A stretch of 54,040 nt of DNA. Origin: Shimia litoralis. GTDB lineage: Bacteria > Pseudomonadota > Alphaproteobacteria > Rhodobacterales > Rhodobacteraceae. A program made the position numbers and the translations under genes. Under the pieces are notes generated by a model. It had not been told where the DNA came from. It was given only the letters and a program-made list of their open reading frames with translations, and did not search any database. The stretch covers positions 1-54,040 of the forward strand of contig NZ_SULI01000020.1 in assembly GCF_005518135.1 (NCBI RefSeq). Direction: 5' to 3'. Positions 18,460-27,401 of the stretch are shown one piece after another (within the stretch, counting starts at the first letter, position 1; each line of letters begins with the position of its first letter).

Positions 18460-18486
18460 TGCCAACAGGTCTTTATCCTGCTGGCA
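18460..18486. other. hairpin in the asparaginase leader
   Basis: TGCCA-a-CAGG and CCTG-c-TGGCA form a 9-bp stem with one mismatch and a 7-base loop, followed by TTTT on the plus strand. Read on the minus strand it lies 30 bases before the asparaginase start. It may be a plus-strand terminator or a leader structure; no plus-strand gene ends immediately before it. Confidence 0.4.
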
Positions 18487-18593
18487 TTTTCAGGCTAGTG
18501 TGCTTGTATCGAGAAGAAAATGTCCATCCCGAAAAAAGGCACAAAGCCGTGGGTGTGGATCGTTGAGGCAAAGCACAGCTTGGAGGCTGTATT

Positions 18594-19121
18594 ATGGGAT
18601 CACGTTTTGTGAGCGCAATTGCTGCGGTGACGATGTCACTGATTGCTTGTAGCGCAATGGCGCAAGAAAAGAGCACCAATCAGGTTGCGGCAATGACCGA
18701 CTGGAGTGTTTTTCAAGCCAGCACCCCCAAGGAATGCTGGGCTGTCAGCACCGCAAAAGAAAGCGTTAACACAAAAGAGGGTCGCGTTGTTGCCGTCCGT
18801 CGCAGCGATATTCTGTTTATGGTGTTCTATCGCCCAGAAGTGGGCGTGAAGGGGCAAGTTGGCTTTACAGGTGGATATCCTTTCGCCAGCGGATCAACAG
18901 TCAGCCTGAACGTGGATGGCCAAACATTCGAATTATTTACCGAGGGTGAATGGGCGTGGCCTGCTTCGCCAGCCGATGACGCAAAGATCGTGACCGCAAT
19001 GAAACGCGGAACAAAAGCGACTGCGACAGCGCACTCCGCACGCGGGACAAAAACAGCTGACTCGTTTTCACTGCTCGGCTTCACAGCCGCGGTCGAAGAC
19101 GCCGAAAAGCGCTGTAAATAG
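18594..19121 (+). CDS. invasion associated locus B (IalB) family secreted protein
   Basis: Residues 1-23 form a Sec signal peptide ending SAMAQ. The mature part has the IalB pattern: a tryptophan-containing opening (DWSVFQA), a cysteine pair (one near ECWAV, one near the C-terminus in KRCK), and the beta-rich VGFTGGYPF region. 175 residues is typical. GGAGG precedes ATG 18594. IalB was named for Bartonella erythrocyte invasion, but the family is widespread in free-living alphaproteobacteria, where its function is unknown and is probably periplasmic. It should not be read as a virulence factor here. The gene appears monocistronic, followed by hairpins before the Hint gene. Confidence 0.85.
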   Translation: MGSRFVSAIAAVTMSLIACSAMAQEKSTNQVAAMTDWSVFQASTPKECWAVSTAKESVNTKEGRVVAVRRSDILFMVFYRPEVGVKGQVGFTGGYPFASGSTVSLNVDGQTFELFTEGEWAWPASPADDAKIVTAMKRGTKATATAHSARGTKTADSFSLLGFTAAVEDAEKRCK

Positions 19122-19198
19122 TCAAAAGGTGTCCGTTTTGGCGGGCACAACAACTCCTGCCAGAGTTTCTTACCGTCACATCGCCGCCATGGGGGAAA

Positions 19199-19217
19199 CG
19201 TCCGGGTTAACCGGACG
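19199..19217 (+). terminator. paired palindromes after the IalB gene
   Basis: CGTCCGG / CCGGACG (7-bp stem, loop GTTAA) overlaps a second palindrome ACGGTA-g-TACCGT at 19215-19227, which is followed by TTTT. The two would form alternative hairpins. The likely role is termination after the IalB gene, ending 30 bases before the Hint gene start. Confidence 0.4.
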
Positions 19218-19256
19218 GTAGTACCGTTTTGGCAATTTCTTGGTGGAGGCGACGCC

Positions 19257-20261
19257 ATGGCAATACCCTATTTCACAGAGATCAAGTATCGCGGTGGCGC
19301 GTCGGACGACTTTATCGAAGTCGCGATAGATGCCGGAAGTGATGTGTCGACCATCAGTATCGTGGTGTACCACCCCAATGGTGGCGTCCGGTCGACGAAC
19401 TCTATCGGAAGCTATGAAAACACCATTGCCGGAAAAGACGTATATTCCTTGGGCACTGGTGTTCACAAGGATGGCGCAATTGCCCTTGTTCAAGATGGCA
19501 TCGTCATCAGTTTTGTATCCTTTGACAACGTTGTGTCGCCGACCACGGGTCCCGCCGCTGGACTGGACTCGGATCAAATCGGATCAACCGGAAACGACAC
19601 AAACGCGTCCGTTCAGCTTGATAACAATGGCGACTGGACGACGGGTGGGTTGAACGAAGGCACAATCCCATGCTTCTTGGCTGGTACGAAAATTTCCACA
19701 AAACGCGGTGAGGTGCCTGTCGAAAACTTGCGTCCTGGCGACATGGTCATGGTCCGCGATGGTGGATTTGCGCCCATTCGTTGGATTGGCTCCGTCAGCG
19801 TCGATGCCAGCGGCGCTTGGAAAGACCTCAACGCACCTATCAAAATTCCTCGTGGGGCTATGGGGCGAAACATGCCTGCGCGTGATCTGTACGTATCACC
19901 CAATCACCGCATCTGGATGCAAGATGCCGCATACGAGGTGTATTTCACCGCGCGCGAAGTTTTGATCCCCGCCAAGCATCTGGTCGGCTGGAAGGGCATT
20001 ACCCAAGTTAGCTATGTCCCGAACCCAGAGTACTTCCATCTTCTGTTCGACACCCACCAAATTATCCTGTCCGACGGCATGCTTACCGAGAGCTTTCACC
20101 CCGGAGAGCTTACCATTGACCAATTCGACCACGAAGCACGTGATGAACTCTTGCGGCTCTTTCCGGAACTCATAAATTTAGCCAGCTATGGCGAGACCGC
20201 GCGACGGTGCCTTAAAGGTTATGAGGTGCCTCTGGCACTCAAAGGCAACCGCGTCGCCTAA
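19257..20261 (+). CDS. Hint-domain protein with N-terminal beta domain
   Basis: Residues about 1-135 are beta-rich and resemble a lamin-tail-like fold ([26 protein letters not shown]). Residues about 140-285 are a Hint (Hedgehog/intein) domain of the Hint_2 type, with nucleophile Cys in [10 protein letters not shown], block-B histidine in SPNHRIW, and [10 protein letters not shown] near the end. Hint domains catalyse N-S acyl shift and self-cleavage. There is no Sec signal peptide. The C-terminal tail (LLRLFPEL...[13 protein letters not shown]) resembles those of the other three Hint proteins in this window. GGAGGCG precedes ATG 19257. It stands alone from the cluster 8 kb downstream. Substrate or partner is unknown. 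Confidence 0.82.
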   Translation: MAIPYFTEIKYRGGASDDFIEVAIDAGSDVSTISIVVYHPNGGVRSTNSIGSYENTIAGKDVYSLGTGVHKDGAIALVQDGIVISFVSFDNVVSPTTGPAAGLDSDQIGSTGNDTNASVQLDNNGDWTTGGLNEGTIPCFLAGTKISTKRGEVPVENLRPGDMVMVRDGGFAPIRWIGSVSVDASGAWKDLNAPIKIPRGAMGRNMPARDLYVSPNHRIWMQDAAYEVYFTAREVLIPAKHLVGWKGITQVSYVPNPEYFHLLFDTHQIILSDGMLTESFHPGELTIDQFDHEARDELLRLFPELINLASYGETARRCLKGYEVPLALKGNRVA

Positions 20262-20268
20262 CAAAAAC

Positions 20269-20290
20269 GCACCGCGCCCGTGCGCGGTGC
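20269..20290. terminator. hairpin between the Hint gene and rlmN
   Basis: A perfect 9-bp stem (GCACCGCGC / GCGCGGTGC, loop CCGT) lies just after the Hint stop. The only T-tract (GTTTTTG) is on the minus-strand side, so it would work best against transcription entering from the rlmN side. On the plus strand it may still end or stabilise the Hint mRNA. Confidence 0.5.
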
Positions 20291-20431
20291 CATGTCCAAC
20301 CAACACCTAGGCCGCCAGGCCTTGAGGGTGGGCGGGAGCCCCTGTTTTCTCACCCTTCCCCTTGTGTTGTTTGCTTTTGGGCACAAATGGTGTATCTCAC
20401 CCGCCTGATTTCCTCTCGAAAGATCTGCACC

Positions 20432-21622
20432 ATGACCGCCAGCGCCCCAATCACGCAGGATGTACACACCATCCCTCGCAAACTTCCTGCCAGCGACAAG
20501 ATCAACCTTGTGGGTTTGAGCCGCGACAAGCTGCGCGAGGTGCTGATCGAGCACGGTACAACAGAAAAACAAGCCAAGATGCGCGTCAACCAGATTTGGC
20601 AATGGGTGTATCAATGGGGGGTGCGTGACTTTTCCGAGATGACCAATTTGGCCAAGGCCTATCGCGCTGATCTTGCGGAAAAATTCACGGTCGACATCCC
20701 CGAAGTCATCACGCGGCAAGTCAGCGAAGACGGCACACGCAAATATCTGGTGCGGATCGCAGGCGGGCACGAAGTCGAAGTCGTATACATCCCCGAAGAA
20801 GATCGCGGCACACTCTGCATCAGCTCTCAGGTCGGATGCACGCTGACCTGCTCGTTCTGCCATACTGGCACCCAAAAGCTGGTACGCAACCTAACCGCAG
20901 GGGAAATCATCGGACAAGTCATGGTTGCCCGCGATGATCTTGATGAATGGCCCACCCCGGGCACACGCAATACCGATGCCCCAAGATTGTTGTCAAATAT
21001 CGTGCTCATGGGCATGGGCGAGCCGCTCTACAACTTTGAGAACGTACGTGACGCCATGAAAATCGCCATGGACCCCGAGGGTATTCAGTTGTCGCGGCGT
21101 CGCATTACACTTTCGACATCCGGTGTGGTCCCTGAAATTGCGCGTACAGCCGAGGAAATCGGATGCCAATTGGCCGTGTCATTCCACGCAACAACTGATG
21201 ACGTGCGCGATCAGCTGGTGCCGATCAACAAACGCTGGAATATCCAAGAGCTTTTGGCGTCACTGCGCGCTTACCCCAAGGTCTCGAACTCAGAGCGTAT
21301 CACCTTTGAATACGTGATGCTCAAAGGGGTGAACGACAGCGATGCAGACGCACATCGGCTTGTAGAATTGATCAGAGGCATTCCAGCCAAGATCAATCTG
21401 ATCCCGTTTAACGAATGGCCCGGATCACCTTACGAACGCTCATCAAATAACCGCATTCGGGCATTTTCAGAGATCGTGTATCAAGCAGGATATGCAAGCC
21501 CAGTGCGCAAACCTCGCGGCGAAGATATCATGGCGGCCTGTGGTCAGCTCAAGTCTGCAACCGAACGCGCCCGAAAGTCGAGAAAGCAAATTCAAGCCGA
21601 GGCTGGCCTAGGAGACACCTGA
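20432..21622 (+). CDS. rlmN: 23S rRNA (adenine2503-C2)-methyltransferase
   Basis: Radical SAM enzyme that methylates A2503 of 23S rRNA and A37 of some tRNAs. The Fe-S cluster motif CxxxCxxC is Cys136, Cys140 and Cys143 ([12 protein letters not shown]). The GMGEPL motif (SAM binding) and the C-terminal conserved cysteine region (MAACGQL) are present. I chose ATG 20432 (start [10 protein letters not shown]) as in alphaproteobacterial relatives, giving 396 residues; an upstream in-frame ATG at 20387 adds an unconserved extension. The ribosome binding site is weak. No operon partner is obvious; a small membrane protein follows after 87 bases. Confidence 0.95.
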   Translation: MTASAPITQDVHTIPRKLPASDKINLVGLSRDKLREVLIEHGTTEKQAKMRVNQIWQWVYQWGVRDFSEMTNLAKAYRADLAEKFTVDIPEVITRQVSEDGTRKYLVRIAGGHEVEVVYIPEEDRGTLCISSQVGCTLTCSFCHTGTQKLVRNLTAGEIIGQVMVARDDLDEWPTPGTRNTDAPRLLSNIVLMGMGEPLYNFENVRDAMKIAMDPEGIQLSRRRITLSTSGVVPEIARTAEEIGCQLAVSFHATTDDVRDQLVPINKRWNIQELLASLRAYPKVSNSERITFEYVMLKGVNDSDADAHRLVELIRGIPAKINLIPFNEWPGSPYERSSNNRIRAFSEIVYQAGYASPVRKPRGEDIMAACGQLKSATERARKSRKQIQAEAGLGDT

Positions 21623-21709
21623 TCGGGCGCAACACAATTTCCGCGTGAAATTTCTGATAGATCAGGCTATTCTTTGGAGAATGCCACCTGTCTAGCTAGG
21701 ATCAGATCC

Positions 21710-22096
21710 GTGACCCGCCATCTTTTGTCTCTCGCTGCCCACCTCATTGGAAATGCCATCGGCCTGTTGTTGGCCATGCTGTTGCTGGAAGGGTTCTCCA
21801 TCGACCTGCTGTCCTTCATTGTTGTTGTCGCAGTCTTCACTGTGATCGAGGTCATTGCGTCGCCGTTGTTAACCAAACTGTCGGCCCACAAGATTCCAGC
21901 CATGCAAGGCGGCGTCGCGCTCGTGACCACCTTCGTGGGCTTGCTTGTCACGGATATGTTGGTGGCTGGCTTGACCATCGGAGGCATTGCTAACTTGTTG
22001 GCGGCGACGCTTTTGGTCTGGCTCGGCGCACTTGCCGCAGGCATTTTTCTACCAATGTTTGTTTTCAAAGAGCTCAAAAACAGCCCAAAAAACTAG
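21710..22096 (+). CDS. four-helix membrane protein, PF04020-like (phage holin superfamily IV type)
   Basis: Four hydrophobic segments are visible (about residues 5-25, 28-48, 55-80 and 85-115 from GTG 21710), with a short charged C-terminus (FKELKNSPKN). The pattern matches small PF04020-type membrane proteins named after mycobacteriophage holins. There is no phage gene nearby, so the name should not imply a prophage. GTG 21710 is my preferred start because the upstream extension from TTG 21674 is not hydrophobic and looks non-coding; this is uncertain. The cellular role is unknown. Confidence 0.65.
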   Translation: MTRHLLSLAAHLIGNAIGLLLAMLLLEGFSIDLLSFIVVVAVFTVIEVIASPLLTKLSAHKIPAMQGGVALVTTFVGLLVTDMLVAGLTIGGIANLLAATLLVWLGALAAGIFLPMFVFKELKNSPKN

Positions 22097-22194
22097 CAGT
22101 GTTGGTGCCTTAAACTTTCCTTAATTCCGGTACAATTCCGCCACTTGCGCCATACAGTTTCTATTCTGTCAACAATAGGCAGGAGAATGCGACT

Positions 22195-22404
22195 ATGGCA
22201 CAGGCAATGATTGAACAAACCCATCTGGATGCACCAGTTCTGGAACTTGTCACCCGCGAGCGGACAATGGCGTTGAGCACACGCGAGTGGAAATTCCGTC
22301 TGGCAGGATACGGCTATGCAATCAAAGACGTCGCGGGCGAGCAGGTTGTGACCTCTTTGCTCAAGGGCACCGAGTTGGGCAAACTTCCGCACACTCTTCA
22401 CTAA
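22195..22404 (+). CDS. conserved hypothetical small protein (69 residues)
   Basis: ATG 22195 has AGGAGA 8 bases upstream, a strong ribosome binding site. The product is soluble and mixed alpha/beta, with a central REWKFRLAGYGYAIKDV segment and a C-terminus ending KLPHTLH. I recall similar short proteins in other roseobacters but know no function. A promoter is likely in the 98-base AT-rich spacer before it. It is followed 53 bases later by another small hypothetical gene on the same strand. Confidence 0.65.
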   Translation: MAQAMIEQTHLDAPVLELVTRERTMALSTREWKFRLAGYGYAIKDVAGEQVVTSLLKGTELGKLPHTLH

Positions 22405-22457
22405 GACCGGCCTTGGGTTTTAACGCGCGCTTTACTCGCAAAGAGCATGATGCGCTT

Positions 22458-22856
22458 ATGACCATGATTCCCGCCGTCTTTCGGATTGAACAGGACATCT
22501 TGGATGCCCTAAAAGCTGCTGCTGCGGCCAGTGAACAAGACACCAGTGCTTACTTGCGCGCAATACTGGTGCGCGAACTTGGGTCTGTCCCGACAAACCA
22601 TACCGCAACGGCCTCTGGCCGACATGCCAAAGGCACCCAACACGATGCGTTGCGCGCCCAATTTTCCCAAGCCGAAAGCTGGCCCGACCTAAGATACCGT
22701 CTGGCAGTGCACGGATGTCACCTTCGTCGCAGGAAAACCGGACTTGCGGTGTTTGACGATGAAAGCGGTGACCAAATGGGGTGGATCATCGAATTTGATG
22801 CACCATATCCCATACTTGCCACCCGCTTTGGCGCGCCCTATCCGGGCATGGCATGA
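22458..22856 (+). CDS. hypothetical protein with ribbon-helix-helix-like N-terminus
   Basis: From ATG 22458 the protein has 132 residues. Residues about 5-40 (VFRIEQDILDALKAAAAASE...YLRAILVREL) read like a strand followed by two helices, as in ribbon-helix-helix DNA-binding proteins. The C-terminal half (LRYRLAVHGCHLRRRKTGLAVFDD, ending RFGAPYPGMA) resembles conserved Rhodobacteraceae hypotheticals. The ribosome binding site is weak, so the start is uncertain. Its stop abuts the stop of the convergent LOG gene with no bases between. DNA binding is inference; no function assigned. Confidence 0.55.
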   Translation: MTMIPAVFRIEQDILDALKAAAAASEQDTSAYLRAILVRELGSVPTNHTATASGRHAKGTQHDALRAQFSQAESWPDLRYRLAVHGCHLRRRKTGLAVFDDESGDQMGWIIEFDAPYPILATRFGAPYPGMA

Positions 22857-23690
22857 TCACCGGCCGGGAATAACATCCCGCGCGCGACTATCACCCCATG
22901 TATCGATGACATCGATTGCTTCTTGCGCCGTTTCCACGAACCGGAACAAATCCAAGTCATCCGCCGAAATCGTGCCTGCATCAGCCAAGGCATCCCAATT
23001 GATAATCTTTTCCCAAAACGCCCGCCCAAACAGCAAGAACGGAACACGTTCCATACGGCCGGTTTGAATCAACGTCAGCGACTCGAACATCTCGTCCAGC
23101 GTCCCAAAGCCGCCGGGGAAAACACAAATCGCTTTGGCACGCATCAAAAAGTGCATCTTGCGAATGGCGAAATAATGGAAGTTGAAACACAGATCGGGGG
23201 TCACATATTCGTTCGGCGCTTGCTCATGTGGCAAGACAATGTTCAAACCGATCGATACGCCACCTGCATCCACCGCCCCGCGATTTCCGGCTTCCATAAC
23301 GCCCGGGCCGCCACCAGTCACGATGACATTGCTTTGGCCATCGCTGCGCAGGGTCATCAAACGTGCAAATTCACGGGCTTCGTCATAAAACTCGGACAAG
23401 TCGGCCAATGTTTTTGTGCGTGCGGTATCTTTCTTGGCGGGTTCGGGAATACGGGCCCCACCGAACATGACAATCGTCTCTTTGATGCCGTGCTCATCCA
23501 AATTCAGTTGCGGCTTGAGCAACTCTAGCTGAAGCCGGACGGGACGCAGTTCATCGCGACACATAAAGTCTTCGTCATGATAGGCCAGCCGATACGCTGG
23601 TGCGCGCGTTTGGGGCGTATCAGGGACGTGCTCTGCTGTGCGAGCGTCGGTTGAGGCATCAGGGAATGGGCTGCGGCGATCGTCTTTCAT
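22857..23690 (-). CDS. LOG-family nucleoside 5'-monophosphate phosphoribohydrolase
   Basis: LOG (Lonely Guy) proteins remove the base from nucleoside 5'-monophosphates, including cytokinin precursors; many older records mislabel them lysine decarboxylases. The signature GGGPGVMEAGNRGA (from residue 126) and PGGFGTLDE (from residue 182) are both intact. ATG 23690 (start MKDDRRSPF) has AAGGAAG upstream and gives 277 residues, with an N-terminal extension of about 70 residues before the catalytic domain, as in the longer type II LOG proteins. It is divergent from the threonine dehydratase-like gene. The true substrate in this organism is unknown. Confidence 0.87.
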   Translation of the reverse strand: MKDDRRSPFPDASTDARTAEHVPDTPQTRAPAYRLAYHDEDFMCRDELRPVRLQLELLKPQLNLDEHGIKETIVMFGGARIPEPAKKDTARTKTLADLSEFYDEAREFARLMTLRSDGQSNVIVTGGGPGVMEAGNRGAVDAGGVSIGLNIVLPHEQAPNEYVTPDLCFNFHYFAIRKMHFLMRAKAICVFPGGFGTLDEMFESLTLIQTGRMERVPFLLFGRAFWEKIINWDALADAGTISADDLDLFRFVETAQEAIDVIDTWGDSRARDVIPGR

Positions 23691-23769
23691 ATACTCGTAC
23701 TTCCTTGCTTGCGCGTTTCCATTAGGCCTATAGGGTTCACCGAAACAAAGCCAGTGACAGGGATGTGAA

Positions 23770-24690
23770 ATGAATTGGACGGATGAGATTACTGCCGCCG
23801 CTGCCCGTATCAAAGGGCATGTATTGCGTACCCCAGTCGCGACGGTCAACAGCTTTGGGTTGGGGTATCCGATACAGATCAAGCTTGAGCACATGCAGCA
23901 TACCGGCACGTTTAAAGCGCGCGGAGCATTCAATACGCTGTTGTCAAAATCGGTACCTCCGGCAGGGTTGGTGGCCGCATCCGGAGGCAACCACGGGGCC
24001 GCCGTAGCCTTTGCCGCCAAAAAACTGGGGCACAACGCCCGCATATACGTGCCCGAAATGGCCGGCCCGTCCAAGATTGGCCTCATCCGAGATGCAGGTG
24101 CAGACCTTCAAGTTGTACCAGGGGCGTATGCCAACGCACTAGAGCAAGCGCTCGCATGGGAAGCCGAAACTGGTGCCATGCAAATACATGCCTATGATGC
24201 GCCTGAAACTGTCATTGGCCAAGGCACATGTGCCATGGAATGGGATCAACAGGGGCTTGACGCCGATACCGTCTTGGTCGCTGTGGGGGGTGGCGGATTG
24301 ATCGGCGGCACAATGGCCTGGCTTGACGGGCAACGGCGTGTCATCGCGGTCGAGCCTGAAACATCCTGTGCATTAAATGCAGCACTTAATGCGGGGAAGC
24401 CCGTTGATGTCGATGTGTCCGGTGTCGCCGCCAATGCCTTGGGGGCACGACGGATCGGTGATATTTGCTTTGATCTCGCGATGTCCACTGGAACCGACTC
24501 CCTTTTGGTCACAGATGAAGCAATTTTGATCGCACAGCGTCTGCTCTGGAAGGAACTCCGGCAATTGGTGGAACCTGCAGGCGCCACTGCATTGGCTGCG
24601 CTGATATCCGGCGCTTATGTGCCCGCCGCCAACGAAAAGATTGCCGTTTTGATTTGCGGCGCAAATGTTTCGCCGGACCCGTTCCCATAA
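23770..24690 (+). CDS. threonine/serine dehydratase-like PLP enzyme
   Basis: Fold-type II PLP enzyme of 306 residues, short form without a C-terminal ACT regulatory domain. The PLP lysine is Lys49 in GTFKARGA; SGGNHG and the phosphate-binding GGGGLIGG loop are present. Such enzymes deaminate threonine or serine to the 2-oxoacid, and some act on hydroxyaspartate or as serine racemases, so the exact substrate is open. AGGGA lies 9 bases before ATG 23770. It is divergent from the LOG gene and upstream of dapD by 77 bases on the same strand, though co-transcription is not shown. Confidence 0.85.
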   Translation: MNWTDEITAAAARIKGHVLRTPVATVNSFGLGYPIQIKLEHMQHTGTFKARGAFNTLLSKSVPPAGLVAASGGNHGAAVAFAAKKLGHNARIYVPEMAGPSKIGLIRDAGADLQVVPGAYANALEQALAWEAETGAMQIHAYDAPETVIGQGTCAMEWDQQGLDADTVLVAVGGGGLIGGTMAWLDGQRRVIAVEPETSCALNAALNAGKPVDVDVSGVAANALGARRIGDICFDLAMSTGTDSLLVTDEAILIAQRLLWKELRQLVEPAGATALAALISGAYVPAANEKIAVLICGANVSPDPFP

Positions 24691-24767
24691 ACGTCGCATT
24701 GATTGGGTGACGCGCGGCCACAATACGGTTATGAAGCACAAAATCCTGACTCATGGAGCCCAAACTC

Positions 24768-25595
24768 ATGTCGAATGCCCAATTGGAAATTGCCATCGAA
24801 GCCGCGTGGGAAGCCCGCGACACCATCACCCCAACAACAGGTGGGGAAACCCGAGAAGCCATCGAAACCACCCTAAATGCGCTGGATTCTGGCACATTGC
24901 GTGTGGCTGAAAAGATGGAAAATGGTGACTGGCACGTCAATCAATGGGCGAAAAAGGCGGTCCTGCTGGGCTTTCGCATCAAAGACATGGAACTCCATGA
25001 TGGTGGCCCCCAAGGCAGCGGTTGGTGGGACAAAGTCGACAGCAAATTCAAAGGCTGGGGCGATCGCGAATGGAAAGAAGCCGGTTTTCGGGCTGTGCCA
25101 AACTGTGTCGTTCGTAAATCAGCCTATGTCGCTCCGGGTGCGGTATTGATGCCCTCATTCGTGAACTTGGGTGCTTATGTCGACGAAGGCACCATGGTTG
25201 ACACATGGGTCACAGTTGGCTCCTGCGCGCAAATTGGCAAAAATGTTCACCTGTCCGGTGGCGTCGGAATCGGCGGCGTTCTCGAGCCAATGCAAGCTGG
25301 CCCGACCATCATCGAAGACAACTGCTTTATCGGTGCGCGATCTGAAGTCGTCGAAGGCTGTATCGTCCGCGAAGGGTCTGTTTTGGGCATGGGTGTATTT
25401 ATCGGCCAGTCCACGAAAATTGTGGATCGTGAAACTGGCGAAGTCATGTACGGCGAAGTGCCCTCTGGGTCCGTTGTTGTCGCAGGCAGCATGCCATCCA
25501 AGAACGGCGTGAACCTGTATTGTGCAGTGATCGTAAAGCGCGTGGATGCAAAAACCCGCTCTAAAACATCGATCAATGACCTGTTGCGCGACTGA
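24768..25595 (+). CDS. dapD: tetrahydrodipicolinate N-succinyltransferase
   Basis: Enzyme of the succinylase branch of lysine and meso-diaminopimelate synthesis, transferring succinyl from succinyl-CoA to tetrahydrodipicolinate. ATG 24768 (start [14 protein letters not shown]) has GGAG 8 bases upstream and matches relatives; the ATG at 24753 adds only five residues. The 275-residue product has an N-terminal helical domain and a left-handed beta-helix of hexapeptide repeats (about residues 105-230, with [10 protein letters not shown] and [15 protein letters not shown]). A strong terminator follows. dapE, which acts later in the same pathway, lies 7 kb downstream on the same strand. Confidence 0.97.
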   Translation: MSNAQLEIAIEAAWEARDTITPTTGGETREAIETTLNALDSGTLRVAEKMENGDWHVNQWAKKAVLLGFRIKDMELHDGGPQGSGWWDKVDSKFKGWGDREWKEAGFRAVPNCVVRKSAYVAPGAVLMPSFVNLGAYVDEGTMVDTWVTVGSCAQIGKNVHLSGGVGIGGVLEPMQAGPTIIEDNCFIGARSEVVEGCIVREGSVLGMGVFIGQSTKIVDRETGEVMYGEVPSGSVVVAGSMPSKNGVNLYCAVIVKRVDAKTRSKTSINDLLRD

Positions 25596-25619
25596 TCTTT
25601 GTCGCAACACAAACGTTCG

Positions 25620-25647
25620 GGCGCACTCTTTGGGGTGCGCCTTTTTT
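25620..25647 (+). terminator. rho-independent terminator of dapD
   Basis: A 7-bp stem (GGCGCAC / GTGCGCC, 8-base loop) is followed directly by six T residues. It starts 24 bases after the dapD stop and is the clearest intrinsic terminator in the window. Confidence 0.9.
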
Positions 25648-25766
25648 GTTGCGTATATGGCGGGATAGATTGCATTTGTAAGGTTGGTGTCTTTTGTTAG
25701 GTAAGATACAGATATTCATAGTTTGGCCTTTGCGCCTCGCAGCACATTTCCCAAAAGAGCCGACCA

Positions 25767-26531
25767 ATGATTGACAGAATTTTTCAAATATTGATTACAG
25801 ATGGTGCTGTAGACCAATCGCGATTTTCCAGCGACCTCAAACGCAACATTGAATCTTTGCAAGCGGTGTATCCGGACGCAACATACGAGATGTTCGATCA
25901 CGATATGATCGCTGATTTTTTGCAGCATCATTTTCCCCGAGATGTCCTAGATACATTTCACGCGCTGACGCCATATGCTTTCAAGGCGGATTTGGCGCGG
26001 TATTGTCTGTTGCACAAATTTGGCGGGCTCTACTCAGACTTATCGTATCTTCATCTTCGCGCAATTACCGCTGAAAATGGCACAAACATGGTCGTATTTC
26101 GCGACATCCCGGGCCATCCATCTTGGGCCACAAGCAACGCGATCATCTATGCAAAACCGCAGGCGGCAGCACTCGAACGCGCCATTGATATGATCGTTGC
26201 GCATCACAAAGCGGGATATTACGGACAGCACCCTCTGGACCCCACCGGCCCCTATCTGTTCGGGCGCGCTCTTGCAGCGGCTGATGATTGGACAACAACG
26301 GTTTTCGGGGATTCACAGCTTGTTTCCGTTGAGAAATCCGGTCGCGCCAATATCCTCAAAGTTGGTCCGGCTGGCGAGGTCATTGCGATACGAAATAAGG
26401 TGAACAATTGTTCCATTGATGAATTGATTGCGGGGCACTCTAACAGCTATTCCGACCTCTGGGCGGCCAAGCGAATTTGGGGTGAGACCGGCCTTATGCA
26501 CTCAATAAAAACCAAATTGGGTCGGTCCTAG
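25767..26531 (+). CDS. GT32-type glycosyltransferase (capsular/mannosyltransferase-like)
   Basis: The region around residues 66-100 (LTPYAFKADLARYCLLHKFGG) is the hallmark of Gly_transf_sug / GT32 sugar transferases, which add hexoses during surface polysaccharide or glycan synthesis. The metal-binding DxD expected after GG-x-Y reads Asp91-Leu-Ser93, so the second aspartate is missing; some family members tolerate this. A second block (GPYLFGRAL near residues 160-170) matches the acceptor half. There is no signal peptide or membrane segment. The ribosome binding site is weak. It lies just after the dapD terminator and 87 bases ahead of a PhyH-like gene, with which it may form an operon. Donor and acceptor are unknown. 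Confidence 0.75.
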   Translation: MIDRIFQILITDGAVDQSRFSSDLKRNIESLQAVYPDATYEMFDHDMIADFLQHHFPRDVLDTFHALTPYAFKADLARYCLLHKFGGLYSDLSYLHLRAITAENGTNMVVFRDIPGHPSWATSNAIIYAKPQAAALERAIDMIVAHHKAGYYGQHPLDPTGPYLFGRALAAADDWTTTVFGDSQLVSVEKSGRANILKVGPAGEVIAIRNKVNNCSIDELIAGHSNSYSDLWAAKRIWGETGLMHSIKTKLGRS

Positions 26532-26618
26532 CGCTGGATCAAAGACAGAAATCCGATTGTAGCATTAGAATAGCCCAGCGCATTTGCGCTGTTTGGTGGC
26601 TGAAATGAAGGACGAAAT

Positions 26619-27356
26619 ATGTTTGATAGCGAACTCTCTGATGGACTGAATACAAACGGGTATTGTGTACTTCGTCAGGTTTTTGATCCGGAAACAGTCA
26701 CGCGATTCCGCGCCCTCACCCAAAACCACTTGGAAGAGATGGGCAAAACCCGATCTCAGGCGCATTCGTTTCATTTGGCCGGCTTTCACCGCTTCAACGC
26801 CTTTTGCGGTATGCACAGCGAGATTGCGCAAAATCAAGAAATTGTGGAATTCCTGAACAGTCACTATGAGAATGCGCCGCATTATGCGATCGGGCTAAGC
26901 GATATTACCGTGAACCGGTCTCAGCACTGGCACACCGATCTGTTGCGCGGGCAGTACGCATCGTTTTTAGGTTCCGTTGATCCATGGTCGACCTCTACCG
27001 CGCCATGTTTAAAAGCCCTGCTTTATCTACAGGATGGCAAGAGTTTGCGCATTGTTCCCGGCTCACATCTTGATCCGTCGCCGTTGGATGATGACGCGTT
27101 GGAACAGCTTGCGAGCTCAGACACGATCAAACAACTTGAGATCAAAGCAGGCGATGTCGTCATGATGGATATACGGGCACTTCACCGCGGATCAACCGAT
27201 CAAGAGATGAACGATCCGGTGTTGATGACAGACCCTAAGATCTTGGTTTCAACAGTCTTTGGGGAAATTTCATCTCCGCTTTCCCAAGCAATGCAGCTTG
27301 GAAACACACACCGAATGATTGCCTGGGATCGCGATTTCTTATGTTCAAAGCCGTAA
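26619..27356 (+). CDS. phytanoyl-CoA dioxygenase family protein
   Basis: Non-heme Fe(II)/2-oxoglutarate-dependent oxygenase of the PhyH family, 245 residues. The facial triad is visible as His105-x-Asp107 in HWHTDLL and His189 in RALHRGS; VPGSH lies between as usual. AAGGACG precedes ATG 26619. Family members hydroxylate lipids, small metabolites or sugars, and substrate cannot be read from sequence. It follows a glycosyltransferase gene on the same strand, so hydroxylation of a glycan or its precursor is a reasonable guess. The convergent Hint pseudogene begins 45 bases after its stop. Confidence 0.8.
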   Translation: MFDSELSDGLNTNGYCVLRQVFDPETVTRFRALTQNHLEEMGKTRSQAHSFHLAGFHRFNAFCGMHSEIAQNQEIVEFLNSHYENAPHYAIGLSDITVNRSQHWHTDLLRGQYASFLGSVDPWSTSTAPCLKALLYLQDGKSLRIVPGSHLDPSPLDDDALEQLASSDTIKQLEIKAGDVVMMDIRALHRGSTDQEMNDPVLMTDPKILVSTVFGEISSPLSQAMQLGNTHRMIAWDRDFLCSKP

Positions 27357-27401
27357 TCCACCCCCTCAAACGAGAGAAGACAGCCCCCAGCGGAATGCGC
27401 T

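Noticed and set aside
18594-19121. Virulence factor suggested by the IalB name
   Set aside because: The family is widespread in non-pathogenic alphaproteobacteria; nothing else here points to host invasion.
21674-22096. Prophage remnant suggested by a holin-type protein
   Set aside because: PF04020-type membrane proteins are common in chromosomes, and no other phage gene, attachment site or integrase is near.
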